A stretch of DNA of 64,000 bases. It comes from Cryptomeria japonica. Its lineage: Eukaryota > Streptophyta > Pinopsida > Cupressales > Cupressaceae. The position numbers and the translations under genes are program-made. The stretch lies in contig NC_081409.1 in the NCBI RefSeq assembly GCF_030272615.1, forward strand, positions 239,657,832-239,721,831, given 5' to 3'. The notes beneath the pieces were generated by a model, which ran no database searches, was not told where the DNA came from, and was given only the letters and a program-made list of their open reading frames with translations. Below, in pieces: positions 24,147-36,195 of the stretch. How positions within the stretch are numbered: position 1 is the stretch's first letter; each line of letters starts with the position of its first letter.

Positions 24147-24631
24147 TCCTCTTAAGATTTTTTAAACAATTTCATCCTCACTCAAGGTTCCTCCACAACA
24201 TTTAATACCCAAAACAATTTCATTTACTCTTTCCATAAAAGCAGAAATCCTTTCATCTTCTTCTATTTTCAAATATTCATACCTGACTCGGAAGCTTTCA
24301 AGTTTTGCAATCTTGACTGTGGAATCTCCTTATTCAGTGTTTCCAGATGATCCCAAATAACTTTAGCAGTAGACCTATCTGATAATCCCATGATTTGTTG
24401 ATCTGATAATGTGCTCAAAAGTGCTTCTCTTGCTTTGCAATCATTCTCCTCATCTTTAGCTAAGGTAGTTGGAGCAGTCTGACCAGCTACAATAGCAGTA
24501 TAACCATTCTTTGTAACTCCCCAGATGTCTTTACCAATGCAATTTAGATGTGTCTCCATTCTGATATTCCATATCCCATAGTTGGTTCCATCAAGTTTAG
24601 GACTATCCTTCCTAAAATAATTAGTAGTCAT
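24147..24631 (-). pseudogene. Copia-C gag N-terminus
   Basis: Starts MTTNYFRKDSPKLDGTNYG and runs with WNIRMETHL and VIWDHLETLNKE, typical of the copia gag N-terminal domain. The frame shifts at about 24269 and a stop follows in the region before 24146. The start codon lies some 40 bp from the primer site, as expected. Confidence 0.88.
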
Positions 24632-24674
24632 TGGATCTCCTCAAGTTGTTAAACTTCTGCAAAAATAGGACTAG

Positions 24675-24688
24675 GCTTTGATACCAAT
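24675..24688 (-). other. Primer binding site of Copia-C
   Basis: ATTGGTATCAAAGC on the minus strand, directly after the 5' LTR; the same variant as in Copia-A. Confidence 0.9.
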
Positions 24689-25773
24689 TGTTAGGTCCCG
24701 GAGACAACTGAGGGGGGGGGGGGGGTGAATTAGTTGTCTAATAAATTCAAATCAAAAACCATTTAACCAACTTAATGCTTAATATCGGTAAACCAGTTAA
24801 GTATGCCGGTAGACAGTGTTAACAGTAAATTGCTATACTGGTAAAGATTAATGCATGAAACATAAACATAAAGTCATCCACAACACATAACACCAATATT
24901 TGTATGTGGAAACCCTGTAAGGGGAAAAACCACGGTGGGAAACCTTACCCACAATTAGATGATACTACTGCAGATAGTAAGTGTACATAAATGGGGTTTA
25001 CACATGCAGAAAGGCCAATAGCCTAGAGCTCACTACTCAATCACAAAAAGGGAGTCACACTGACTATAGTTGGATGGTTAAATCCAATAAGAATGTACTG
25101 CACAAAATAGTATCTTCATATGTTGGATTCAGTACCGGTGTAATGCTAATATGCCTTTACAAAAACCTAGCTTCACCTTTAAATGATGTCTTCGTGTATA
25201 CCTCTGCTTAATCTCGCATATACCTTCTCACAATCCTTTTTCACATTCCACATTTGATCTTACAAATAAGATCTTACATTTATACCATAACCTAATACCA
25301 ATTTTAGTAGGTTGGCTCTACAAGATATTATAATAAAAACATTTTATAAACAATATAATATCTGATGCAATAACCGATTGAACATGTCGGCTTAATGCAT
25401 TTACAACAATAATAAATCATCTCCATAGCGTGCCATGCTGATCTGGAAAAGATAAACCTACTGGTGTAACCCTAGGTAACCCTGGACCTATTTGCCGGTA
25501 AAAGCAAATATGTGAATATGAATATACCAATGATTAATTCTTCAAAACAAAGTGTCCACACGATGTCTTCGACATTACCAAGTGTCTTCCATATCATTCC
25601 AAGTGCCGGTGATCATTATATCCTGCCGGTGAACATTATATCCCGCCGGTGAACCATATACCAGTAACTGTGCAATAGTTACTTGCTTGCTGGTGAATGC
25701 TGCTGGATCTCCAAAGTGCTAGTGTTTTAGTAGGTGTTGACATCAATGACAAAACCATACCAAAATACCAACA
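24689..25773 (-). repeat. 5' LTR of Copia-C (1,085 bp)
   Basis: Matches 19050-20132 throughout. It has a 14-base G run at 24712-24725, four longer than in the sister LTR. The outer end CCAACA is followed by AAACC. Confidence 0.95.
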
Positions 25774-25778
25774 AAACC

Positions 25779-26210
25779 CTCTAGCAAGGTGACATTCTGA
25801 TTGAGTGTTTGAAATCCTTTAACAAGGTCACTTCTAACAAGGTGAAGATTCTAACAGATCTGAGGGAAATCCCTTAACCGGGTCACATCTAGCAATGTAT
25901 TTGTAATCTTTAACAGGATTTGCTTTTAACCAAGCATACTCTAGAAGAGTATATTTCTTAGTGGGTCTGAAATCCCACAGTGGTTTTTCCCTATTTGGGT
26001 TTCCACGTTAAATCTGGTGTTATAAGTGTTATGATGTTTATATGCTAATGAGTTTGCATGTTTGGCAGTTTTGGTTATATTGCTGAAGTATATGTTACCG
26101 AGGAAGAATCTATTGTTTTTATGGAAGATTAAGTTTGTATGATTCACCCCCCCCCCTCTCATCTTGTTAGCTATTGGCATATGTACTTACATTAAGTATC
26201 AGAACTATCA
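25779..26210 (+). repeat. 3' LTR of Copia-B, second part
   Basis: Continues the Copia-B 3' LTR after the Copia-C insertion and matches 12566-12997. It has a 10-base C run at 26147-26156, versus six in the 5' LTR. It ends GAACTATCA. Confidence 0.94.
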
Positions 26211-26215
26211 TATTC
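26211..26215. repeat. Right target duplication of Copia-B
   Basis: TATTC, identical to 11492-11496. Confidence 0.92.
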
Positions 26216-27850
26216 TTGGTTCTACTTTTTGATCTTCTTCCCATTGGGCCAACAATGTCATCATTGGAACTAGAAGAGAAGGGTCTCACTGGAACACCAT
26301 GCAAGGTCAGCCATATATTGCTATTTGTAAGAATACTTTGGAACCGCTCCTTGATAGAAATACATTCCTTTTGTGACCATTGAATGAGAGGCAAAGGAAC
26401 AAAAGAAACCTTATTCTTCTCATACATAGGGGCTAAGATGTCCGCATCTTCATCAAGATCACCAGGAACATCAGCAAGACCAAAGTTTTCAATTTGTTCA
26501 ACTGTTAACTGACAATAGTCAAGTTTTCTCACATCATGCTCAGACTTGCAATCAACCCAAACATCATCTATTTGATGTACATGAACACATGCCTTCTTTA
26601 GATTATTTCTCATTCCTTTTTAGCCTTGAAGAATCTCATGGTAACTCTCCTCATCTCCTCTTCCATTGCTTTGGCTTTAAAGATGGAATCAATGGAATAT
26701 CTACCAATGGTAAGGGAGAATTTCAAACTTGTTTTATGAGAACTTGATTGGGCCTCATGTACCACATTCATTTGATGAGCTAACTACATCAATACAATCT
26801 TATCAGAGAGATACCTAGGGAGCATGAAAGACTCACCGGTGAAGCAACCAACCCTGAGGTATGTGAAGGTTGGAAATTGGAGAAACATGCATCCATATTG
26901 GTTCACCACCTCCCAAGAATGAACAAATGCCCTTTTATTGTACAATTTTTTGTTCAACATAACCATATAATAACTGAAGAATGTGTCATTTATTCTCTAG
27001 AAGTGACTATGACTGTTCTAAAGAGCCAACTAGGAATAGTATTTGTGTACCTCAATTTGTCTTCTATCCCCTGTTGCAAATAGACCTGAAAAATGTCTCA
27101 TTGTGAAGCTGCAACATAAACCAAGTATCAGGTCATGTAAAACTTGAGTGTGGTAGGTACCTTGGACAACTACTCACAAATAGCATGGCTGATCTATTTT
27201 CCCAAAAATATCTTCTCTTTGTTTTGTCTAATCACATGGATGTATTGATACATCTATTTATAGAAAGTATTGGAGGTGGGAAATCCTTTAACTCTAGTTA
27301 AAAGAGTTATTAAATCATTGAATTATTTGATGAAGTCACATGTGGGAAGAGTTTCTTGCCATCTTGCAATGGTAGGTCTCAGAGTCTTTAGCCAATTATC
27401 ATTCATGATCTTTCTGCACTTGTCAGAATTTCTATCGAAATAAGCTATGGTTGATTGTATTTTAATATCTGAATATTCCTCAATACTTGGACACTTAAAG
27501 ATTGAATCAAAGAATTCCTCATCAAGTCTGATCAATATCTTCCCAGTTTCATCCTTTACACTTTTACTGATTGGATCAAAATGATTTGCAACTGCTACAA
27601 CCAACTCAGGATCTTGTGCAGACATTGGAAAAGTAGCAACCAGATGAATTCCACTGTTGATAACAACTTCCATGTTATGATATGAAGGTGGTTTCTCAAT
27701 TCTCTTAAGAAACTCGGCTAGGTCAACATGACCTATCTCTGTATCTCTTATGTGATCAATGTTTGAATTGACTAAAGAGGACATAAAGATCGGATGAGGA
27801 TTCTACTTCTTGAATTTCATCCCTCTCTTGCTTGGGGAAACCTCTGTCAT
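26216..27850 (-). pseudogene. Uncharacterised ORF, N-terminal half
   Basis: A likely start is the ATG near 27850 (MTEVSPSKRGMKFKK), followed by a TAG and then an open stretch from 27784 to 27323 with FLKRIEKPPSYHNMEVVI, RLDEEFFDSIFKCPS and RKIMNDNWLKTLRPTIARW. After several stops it reopens at 26613-26216 (VDCKSEHDVRKLDYCQLTVE, VPLPLIQWSQKEC). The frame then continues without a break into 11491 once Copia-B is removed. I do not recognise the family. Its length (about 1,000 codons in all), its decay, and a possible LTR after its end favour a retroelement-borne protein over a host gene. Confidence 0.6.
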
Positions 27851-28050
27851 TTGTATAATGATAACATTGAGAAAAAGAAAATCATCAATATTATAATGAT
27901 ACATTTCATCAATCCTTTTATTCATCTGAATTTAGCAATTTTGAGAAATTAGTACATTTGAAACCATTAGGGTTTCCAAAACCCTCTTAGATTACTTAAT
28001 ATTTCTTGAGTAAATTGGATATAAAATCTTAATTTATGTGTGTGAAATAA
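27851..28050. other. Leader between the unknown ORF and the hairpin array
   Basis: AT-rich and non-coding. On the minus strand it would be the sequence just upstream of the unknown ORF. No clear promoter element seen. Confidence 0.4.
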
Positions 28051-28640
28051 GTGAATTTCAAGTTTATAAGCTTGAAAAATTCACCTATTAAAAAGTGTAG
28101 ATCAAGGTGTAATTCGTGTTTATAAGCCTGAATTGCACTTAAGAAAAAAAAAGAAAAAAAACATAGGTGTAATTCGTGTTTATAAACCCAAATTACACTT
28201 AAAAAAGGTATAATCACAAGGTAGCTGTTGGGAAAGGTTACAAACCCACCAAACACCTATAGGAACAAGTCTAGTACAACTCTGGTGGAGAGCGGGATTA
28301 TGAACCTGCCGAACACCTCAAAGCAAAAAATATGGATAGTTGGTGGTTGGCAGAGTTAAAAACCCACCAAACACCAAATTTGGCAATATGAAAAGAAATG
28401 AAACAAGACGATGGTGGTGGACGAGGTCGCAGATCCACCACACACCATAGAGTGGTATGTGGTGGGTCGGTGGCTCCGCCCAACACCATAAGGTGGTATC
28501 TCAAGTAAAAAGAAATGGAGGGGGTGGTGGTCGGGGTCACTAACCCACCACACACCGTAGTAGGTAGTAATAAACAATAACACACATGGAAGGAATAAAG
28601 TGTGGGCTTAGGTTGTAGACCTACCACGCACCACAATGTG
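28051..28640. repeat. Array of about ten imperfect hairpins, roughly 60-bp spacing
   Basis: Each unit is an inverted repeat of about 34-40 nt with its centre at a GGTTTATAAACC-like core. Approximate centres are 28068, 28122, 28182, 28240, 28300, 28359, 28430, 28472, 28540 and 28616. The best pair is 28165-28200: 15 of 17 positions pair (one of them a G-U), and the two mismatches are at 28175 and 28177. The units fall into an AT-rich type (GGTGTAATTCG...) on the left and a GC-rich type (GGTGGT...CCACCACACACC) on the right. Arms differ in sequence between units while still pairing within each unit. Short open frames across it (for example 28298-28708, minus) have biased composition and are probably not genes. 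Confidence 0.8.
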
Positions 28641-28907
28641 GTGCGTGACGAGCCTATATCACTGTGATATGAATCGAATCTAAAAAGAAAGCATTTGAAA
28701 ATAAACAAAGGGTTTTCAAAACCCTAAAATCGAGAAGAATAACATACTTGGATAGGGATTCAATGAAGTCTCCTCTCCCAGCTTCGAACAAGATTAAAAT
28801 TTACAAAGGGAGATTTAATAAACCAGGTAAAAAAACTCCTCTTCGAATTACTCAATCGAGTAATTAATAACTGAAGTATATTAAATATGTGCAAAACAAG
28901 AAAAAAT

Positions 28908-28989
28908 GGTGTAAATCAGGTTTGTAAACTCGATTTGCACCTAAATGACATACTTGGTGTAAATCAGGTTTACGAACTTGATCTACACC
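28908..28989. repeat. Two further hairpins of the same type
   Basis: 28908-28941 and 28955-28989 both begin GGTGTAAATCAGGTTT and end in a complementary ...TGCACC or ...TACACC arm. They lie 270 bp from the main array and resemble its AT-rich units. Confidence 0.75.
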
Positions 28990-29108
28990 TAAATTGAACC
29001 TAAGTGAAAAAGGAAAAACAAAGGAGAAAAACATGTTAACGACAACAATAATGTCTCATAAGTGCATCAAAACCACAAATGAGCACAAAATTTGTGGGGC
29101 ACCCTTAG

Positions 29109-29460
29109 ATTTTTGAAAAATGAAAAAATCAAGGATAACAACTTTATTATCTCCCTCATAAATATTGTTAAGAATTTCCTAGTCTTCCTTAGCAGATCCA
29201 TAGTTCATTACTTTTAAAAGTTCAAAATCAACAAGCTCACTCAAAATAGAGTTATTTTCCTTGGCATTGTTCTCATACAACCTAATCTTAGCTGGGTCAT
29301 TTGGAGGAGTAGCAAAAATAGTATAACCATCCTTGATTAATTTCAAAACACCAAACCCTAGAGAGGTGAGATAGGCTTCCATTCTCACTTTCTAAAAGAT
29401 GTATTTTGATCAATCAAACCTAGGTACCTTTTGAGATCCATCTTGAGCCATTTTGAGTCT
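29109..29460 (-). pseudogene. Copia-D gag N-terminus, truncated
   Basis: Minus-strand translation from an ATG near 29452 gives a broken copia gag start (MAQDGSQKVPRFD, stop), then the open 29388-29179 stretch with RMEAYLTSLGFGV and a DGYTIFATPPND segment like that of Copia-C. Similarity stops near 29109 and unrelated sequence follows. All downstream gag and pol is missing, so the element was truncated here. Confidence 0.72.
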
Positions 29461-29494
29461 TCCTCAAGTGATTAAGCTTCTTCAAAGGAACTTG

Positions 29495-29508
29495 GCTCTG
29501 ATACCAAT
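29495..29508 (-). other. Primer binding site of Copia-D
   Basis: The minus strand reads ATTGGTATCAGAGC next to the LTR edge, an exact match to the common plant copia site. Confidence 0.88.
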
Positions 29509-31245
29509 TGTTGGACACACTAGATACTGAGAGGGGAGTGAATCAACGCCCATGAAAACTTAAATATATCTACACCAAATTTTAATTCAAATCCTTAAAC
29601 TAAACAACACTAATGAAAGATAAATAAATCAACATAAGTGCACAAGAGAACACTAGATACCATGGTGATAAGAGCTGCTTGGAGCTATTTTTCAAATCCA
29701 ACCTCACAAAATAAAATAGGTATACAACTTTGTTTTAGGGCTACAACTAAATGAAGCTACGACTCCTTGAATATTACACACTTTATAGAAGAGGCAACAA
29801 CCTCAAAAGTTAATAAATGATTGATGAGTTTCCACCACAAATACCATCAAGTGCCTTTGGCTCACTACCTCTAGCAAAATTTTGGACTTATCTAAATGTA
29901 GATACCTTCAGATCACTTCTTCTAGTATGGTTAAGGCATTTCTGCACACACTTCATGATTTCCACAATCACCACACACCATGTTCTCAATCCACACATTG
30001 CAACTGATTTGATCTTTCATTTATATCCTTTGTGAGAATCAATAACCTTAACTAGGTTGACCGAGTATGATGAAATGTGCACTATCCAAGAGGTTGTCCC
30101 AAACAACATTAGCAGAGAAAGGATAACAATTGTGGTCCAATCCAAGGATAAACAAGACCTAATTCAATCTTAGAATATATCTCTAAGGTTGCAAAAATAT
30201 CATAGTAGTGGTGCACATAATCTAATTTGGCCAAGATGAAATGTTTAGGCATGAAATGTGCATCACCCTAGAGAGGTTGGTCTCGAACATTTCCATAGTG
30301 GAAAGGAAGTAAGTACAGACCAAGGCAAGAGATATACTAGACCCAAAACACCTTACTATGAATCTCCATTCTAGCACAAAGTACAATTCATAAGTGCAAG
30401 TATCCTAGGTTAGTCAAACAACCACTTATCCTTCAAACACATCCAATCTAGTCACCAACCAATTTTGGAATGATCAAGAACATCAATGCAGAGTACATGA
30501 CATTATCATATGTCATTTAACATAAATTATGTACCATTATTTCATATTGTCACACAAAATTAAGCTATCACAAACAAGAAGATACATTAGACTTCATTCC
30601 CAGTAAGCGAAAAATACAATGTTGAGATAGAATATTGATAATCATACTTGCGATACACTTCAAGAATTGAAACTTGAACTGAGACATTGTAAAGACAACA
30701 TAAGCACAACCACCCAACTGTAGGAGTAAACACATAAGCGCAAATAAGTGTCGAGTGTTTTTCGGACTGGTCTAATCTTGAATCAAACTGTCTACATACT
30801 ACAATTACTAGAACCATCTATGACAACTCTAATGACCTGAAAAGATAAAGATACATCGTTCCCATCACATACATGCTAAATTTCAAATCACAAGTCCATA
30901 TCTTCAACTGAAGAGAAATGCAGAGTATTCTCCTACTTAATCAACAATACATTTTTTTGCATTCTTATTATTTCAATAATATGTAGAGACCAAAACATCT
31001 TTGTAATATCAATTCCTTACTAAGAGAGGTAGAACAACAATTTATCATTTCCAACTCATCATCATGCTTCTAATCCTCATCTTAATATGCCATCATGATA
31101 TACAATACCATCTTAGTAAACAAGACATGACATCCAACCATGAACATCAATATCATCATTATGCATCATCAACATCAAAGACATCACATCACATTGAGGC
31201 TTGACATCAATGGCAACATAGTATAATGACATCATATCTACAACA
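29509..31245 (-). repeat. 5' LTR of Copia-D
   Basis: Starts TGTTGGACACAC after the primer site and has the conserved ACTGAGAGGGGAGTGAATC block. A probable end is CTACAACA at 31245, after a GACATCAATGGCAACA phrase like those closing the other LTRs. The outer boundary is inferred because no second copy is present. No gene seen inside. Confidence 0.62.
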
Positions 31246-32429
31246 CATATACCAGATGTCTTCATATGATTTCTCTTCTCAAAATGTTTGCGAGCCACCT
31301 ATTCACTTTATCTTCCACTATTGGGATTTTTTATTTCTATTGGGGTTCGAAACTAGACCCCCATCATAGTCTATAATTCCTTCAAATATTTACATTACCT
31401 TATTTTAGCTTATCTAGAGTTTCAAGTGTCTTTAGGAAGCCATTCCTTCTCTCCATAGTTGTTAGGGTGAGAAACTTGTAGAGAACCGAATGCATATTAA
31501 TACTTTTTGGGGTGTTGGAGTTCTTTAGGAGCCCATGTATGTTTACTACTTTAACCATCAATGTCATAAACTTTTTAAAGATCAAAAACACCTAGGTCAT
31601 TGGGGTAACGAAATTCTTCTAAAAATTAACACTTGCATTTGTTGGTCAATGGTTTTGAAGGAACTCAAAGTTGCCAAGAGTTTTGTTAGTGCTAGGAGCT
31701 AGCCTACACTCTGACTTGAATGTTTGAAGAAAACAACTAAATACTTCAACAATTTTTCATTAAGAAGGAACCCAATGAGTCTTCATCTTATCAAGGGTTT
31801 AAAAGGAAATCAGATCTGCTCTTTAACTTCTATTATACAAGGGTTCTCACAAACTTGCCAAACCTTAAAGTAGGAACCAAAACTTGTCATCAGTTCTTGG
31901 GGTTCTCAAAATATATCATTCCTCTTAGTCATAATAACTTAGTTAAATTTTCACCAATTTCCACCAAATAGGAACCATATGTACTCTTTTGAATCCTCTT
32001 CATGGTAGAATCTTAATTTTACCAAAAAACCAAGGATTGAGCCTATCAATGATTTTAATAGGAACTGGAACTATCAATAGCTCTACCAATTCCAAGAGCA
32101 ATAAGATAAATCCGTTAGTTTCTAATAAGGCCCAAACCTTCAATTAGTCATAACTTGGCCGATTGTGCTTTAAATCTCACCAACTTTGAATACTAGGTAC
32201 CTATTAATCTCCTTAAAATTATAAAAATTTTAACTAAATTTTTATAAAAAAATTCTCCTACAAAAAATCACCAAAAATCAACAACAAAAGAAAGGCAAAT
32301 TAGAACTAGACAAAAAAAATGAGTGAGAAATTTTCTTGTGAGATCGGATGCTCCTACATCAAGAAAGTTACCAAAGGTCAATGAATTGTATGAATTTGAG
32401 GCAAGGGTGTGATTAAACATTAGAAAAAT
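31246..32429. other. No recognisable gene
   Basis: Non-coding sequence with phrases such as CATAACTTGGCCGATTG. It may be old LTR material, but I could not pair it with a second copy. Confidence 0.4.
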
Positions 32430-33454
32430 CAAGGACTAGTGCAAGGGAGTAAAACCAATACAACTTTTGAAACCCAATTTGAATTCTCAAGACAACATAA
32501 TAGAAATAATAGGGAACTAAAAAGATAAGATGAAAATGGATAAAAAGAGTTGAATAAAAGGAGTATGCAAATTGGAACTTGCCTCCAAGGGTAGAGTACC
32601 TTATAAGCTGCAAGGAAAATTCATCACAAGAATGCGACAAAGAAAAGCTAGCAAATCCATTACAAATTATCTTCATCTGTTCACCATTTATCAAGAACAA
32701 AGGGGTGATTTCCTCTTTATATCACTTTTATTTTTGATATTTTTATTTCTTCTATAGAAAGACTAATAACTTGAGCATGCATTCTTTGGATACCTCAAAT
32801 TTATACCTTTGATTTTCACCACCCATGAGTCCCCATTTCTAGAAAATTCAATAGATGTTATGTGGTCATGCCCTTTAATTTTGTTTATGCATCTAATCAA
32901 CCCACGTTTTCTTAGAATCATCTACAAAACAACATTTGATTTAGCCAACTCATAGGAGATAGGCTCCATGATTCCTTTCACCACCCAAGATAGTTAACCC
33001 TTGAGATTTCTTAACAACCAAAATATTGTAAAGTTTATGCATTTGGGCAACCCACCTTTTCTTATATTCCTCCATAAAATAACATTTTGTTTAGCCAAGT
33101 CATAAGAGCTAGGCTCTACAAGATTCCTTTTACCACCCATGAAAATTGATCCTTAGTTTGTTTGTCAACCAAGTTATTTTGAAATTTAGAATAAGTCAAG
33201 ATTATTTGAAATAGTCTAGTGTTGAATATAAAATCTAAAACACAAATTAGACTTGAAACAAATCACGATTATTTGAAATAGTTTACTTTATCTATAATGA
33301 TACCTAAACTATTTTAAACAATATTTAGTTTAAAATAATACATTTTACTCTTCCCTAGCTTTCATTGCTAAATCAATCTCTTGTACTTCAGACACCATAT
33401 ATATTCATATGAGATAAGTCCATTTACATATGCAATGCTTAAGAAGTTTGGGGA

Positions 33455-33620
33455 GAAAGAGTATATATTTTTTGTATTTTTGGATAAGTGGAAATAGAAA
33501 AACATTTCATTTTAGAGTGTGTTGCCTTCAAGTACAGAAGGGACAGTTATGTAAATATTCGACACCTAGCTTTTGGGATAATTTATTCAACAAAAAGAAT
33601 GTTGAGAATCTAGATGTGCT
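33455..33620 (+). pseudogene. Relic of a possible reverse-transcriptase tail, copy 1
   Basis: The plus strand holds a decayed match to the segment seen at 36196-36350, with ECVAFKYRRDSYVNI in place of ECDAFKDSRDSYANI. The HF-x2-EC type pattern resembles the Cys/His tail found after the reverse transcriptase of some LINE-type elements. This is a weak assignment. Confidence 0.3.
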
Positions 33621-34115
33621 CATCATCATGTCGCATAATAAATAGAAAAATCAATTTGTAAAGTGATCTGTCCCATAAACTGTGTGAATGTTTTCTTTCT
33701 TCCTTTCTTACCGAAAGATCTTATGTTAAAATCAACTGAATCAGTCATGTGCCCTCAAATATATCAAGAGACCTTACTAAAGGAAGTTAACATCATTCAA
33801 TACCATTGGCTAATCTGTTAACTGATGTTCAAACAACTACAATGAATAACACAAATTTCTAACAGTACCTTAGAAAACTTAATGATTTGTACGAGAAAAC
33901 AACCACTACCATTGATGGGTATCCTCAACTGTACACTTTTCTTGTCTCAAGTTTTAATGGCGGTAAATAATGACTACCCAAATATATATCAAACCTGTGT
34001 GCATCACTACGACCACTTATGACAGTTATAAATCAGGAAGCCTTCAAGCAGTGTGTGTCACAGCCTTATCAATCAATATAACATGCACTGAAGATAACAT
34101 GTTATGGAGAGAGAC

Positions 34116-34190
34116 ATTGTGTGTATCCATCAATATAGCAATTGTGTGTATCCATCAATAGAGCAATTGCGTGTATCCATCAATATAACA
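34116..34190 (+). repeat. Minisatellite, 25-bp unit, three copies
   Basis: Three copies of ATTGTGTGTATCCATCAATA plus five bases. They are flanked on both sides by AACATGTTATGGAGAGAGAC. A related array is at 36846-36920. Confidence 0.85.
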
Positions 34191-36195
34191 TGTTATGGAG
34201 AGAGACATTTTGATCTGTTTCAATGTTTTCAAAATCCAACAACCAAACAGTTGTTTTAAATGGAACAAGAAAATGAAAGTTTTGGTTTGCAGGTAACCGC
34301 CCTAATGAATGTGCAACATCAAATCTTGTTTTTTGGAATCAATTTCTTGTCCTTCACTCATTTTGCAATGTAATAGAGGCGGTGGGTGGGCCAGATTACA
34401 AAGGAGCCCAAGAAGAAAGTAAATTAAGATTTGACAAATGATTTATCACTGGTTTTGATGGTTTTGATGGTGATTATAGCAATACCATGATTGAACTGGA
34501 AAAAATCAGAGATATCTAAAACAACAAAGAGCTACCATATTGTCCAAAAAGACTGTGGACAAGGAAGCCATGACCTAAACTTAAGTTTTTTCAAGTGTTG
34601 TTTATTTTGTAGGGAAGTAATTCCAATACCACATTTGTACCCCAAGACTGAATTCTCAAGACAACATAATAAAAATAATACGGAACTAAAAAGATTACAA
34701 TAATGAATATGGATAAAAAGAGTTAAATAAAAGGAGTATATAAATTGGAACTTTCCTCCGAGGGTAATATATCTAATAAGTTGCAACAAAAATTCAGCAC
34801 AATGATGTCATAAAGAAGAGAGCTAGTAAATCTATTATAAATTCTTTTCAATTGTTCATCATTTTTCAAGAATAATGCGATGGATTTATTTCACTCGTAT
34901 TTGAATATGTCCGTGTCTTTTGTAGAAAGACGAAAAACTTGAGCAATGAGTTCTTTGGATACCTCAAATTTATACTTTTGATTTTCATCACCCACGAGTC
35001 CCCTTTTCTAAAAAAAATCAATAGATGTCATGTGGTCATGCCCTTTAATTTTGTTGATGTATCTAGTACACCCACATTTTCTTAGAATCATCTACAAAAC
35101 AATGTTTTATTTAGAAAACTCATAAGAACTAGGCTCCATGATTCCTTTCACCACCCAAGATAGTTAACCCTTGAGATTGCTTAACAACCAAATTGTTTTA
35201 AAGTTTAAAATAGTCTAGATTATTTAAAGTAGAGGTTTCTTGACTTCCATTAGATGTGTTATTTTGTGGGGGTTTAACAAGAGAAGGGTGGATTGGAGGT
35301 GGGTTAGAGAAGGTCAAGGTAAGGGTGTGATTAACTAATAATTTTTTTTAGGACTAGTGTATAAGATAGTAGAACCAACAACACGTTTGAATCCCAAGAC
35401 AAAAATTTTCGAGAGAGGATAATGTAAAGAACATGAAAAACAAGATAAGCATGAAAAAATGGTTCAAAATAGTTAAATAAAATGAGTACATAGATTGAGG
35501 AAACATATCTAATAAGTTACAAAGCGTCTTCATCCTAACAATGCAATAGAGAAGACCTAGTGAAGCCATTATGAATTATTTTCAATTGTATACCATTTCT
35601 CAAGATCAAATTGAAGACCTCCTTTTTATTTGGAATGTCTTTGAAGATTTTCATGCCTTTTGTAGAAATAACAATAACCTAAGTGATAAGGTCTTCTAAT
35701 ACCTCAAATTCAATGCCTTTCATTTTCGCAATCCCTAAGTCCCAATTTTTGACAAGTTAAATAGATATTATATGATGATGCCTTTAATTCTCTATATGTG
35801 TTTGGTTAGCCAACCTTTTCTTAGAATCCTCCATGAAATAGCATTTTGTTTAACCAAGTCATAAGAGCTAGGCTCTACAAGATTCCTTTCACCACGAGTG
35901 ACAATTAAAGCTTAAGACCATTTGACAAAAAAGTTATTTTGGACATTTGAAATAGTCTAGTGATTTGCATAAAATCTATCTTTTTAATAAAATTTAGACT
36001 TGAAATAAATCATGATTATTTGAAATAGTTTAGTTTATTTAAAACGAAATCTAAACTATTTAGATAATAATTAGTTTAAAATAATATATTTTACTCTTTC
36101 CTAGCTCTCATTGCCAAATCAATCTCTTGTACTTCAGACATCATATTTATCCATATCAGGTAAGTCCATTTACATATGCACTTCTTAAGAAGCAT

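Larger units (their letters stand above)
19050..25773 (-). mobile_element. Copia-C: Ty1/copia element nested in the Copia-B LTR
   Basis: A 6,724-bp minus-strand element with LTRs of 1,083 and 1,085 bp. It is flanked by AAACT (19045-19049) and AAACC (25774-25778); the uninterrupted Copia-B LTR reads AAACC there. It has a Met-type primer site and the copia domain order. The LTRs differ by about 4% in the first 300 bp by my count, mainly C/T changes, so it is the youngest insertion whose age can be read here. The reading frame is still broken in several places. Confidence 0.95.
11497..26210 (+). mobile_element. Copia-B: Ty1/copia element, split by nested Copia-C
   Basis: Plus-strand element with two 1,501-bp LTRs, a Met-type primer site, copia-ordered domains and a polypurine tract. 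It is bounded by TATTC duplications. After removing Copia-C and its duplicated 5 bp it is 7,985 bp long. The coding region is heavily broken by stops, frame changes and an internal triplication. It sits inside the uncharacterised minus-strand ORF, whose frame resumes exactly when Copia-B and one TATTC are removed. Confidence 0.95.

Noticed and set aside
28051-28640. Regular spacing resembling a CRISPR array
   Set aside because: Units are imperfect palindromes that differ from each other, there are no constant repeats or cas genes, and the window is plant DNA.
28298-28708. A 136-codon minus-strand frame and a second overlapping frame
   Set aside because: They are built from the hairpin arms, with biased composition and repeated phrases; better explained by the repeat structure.
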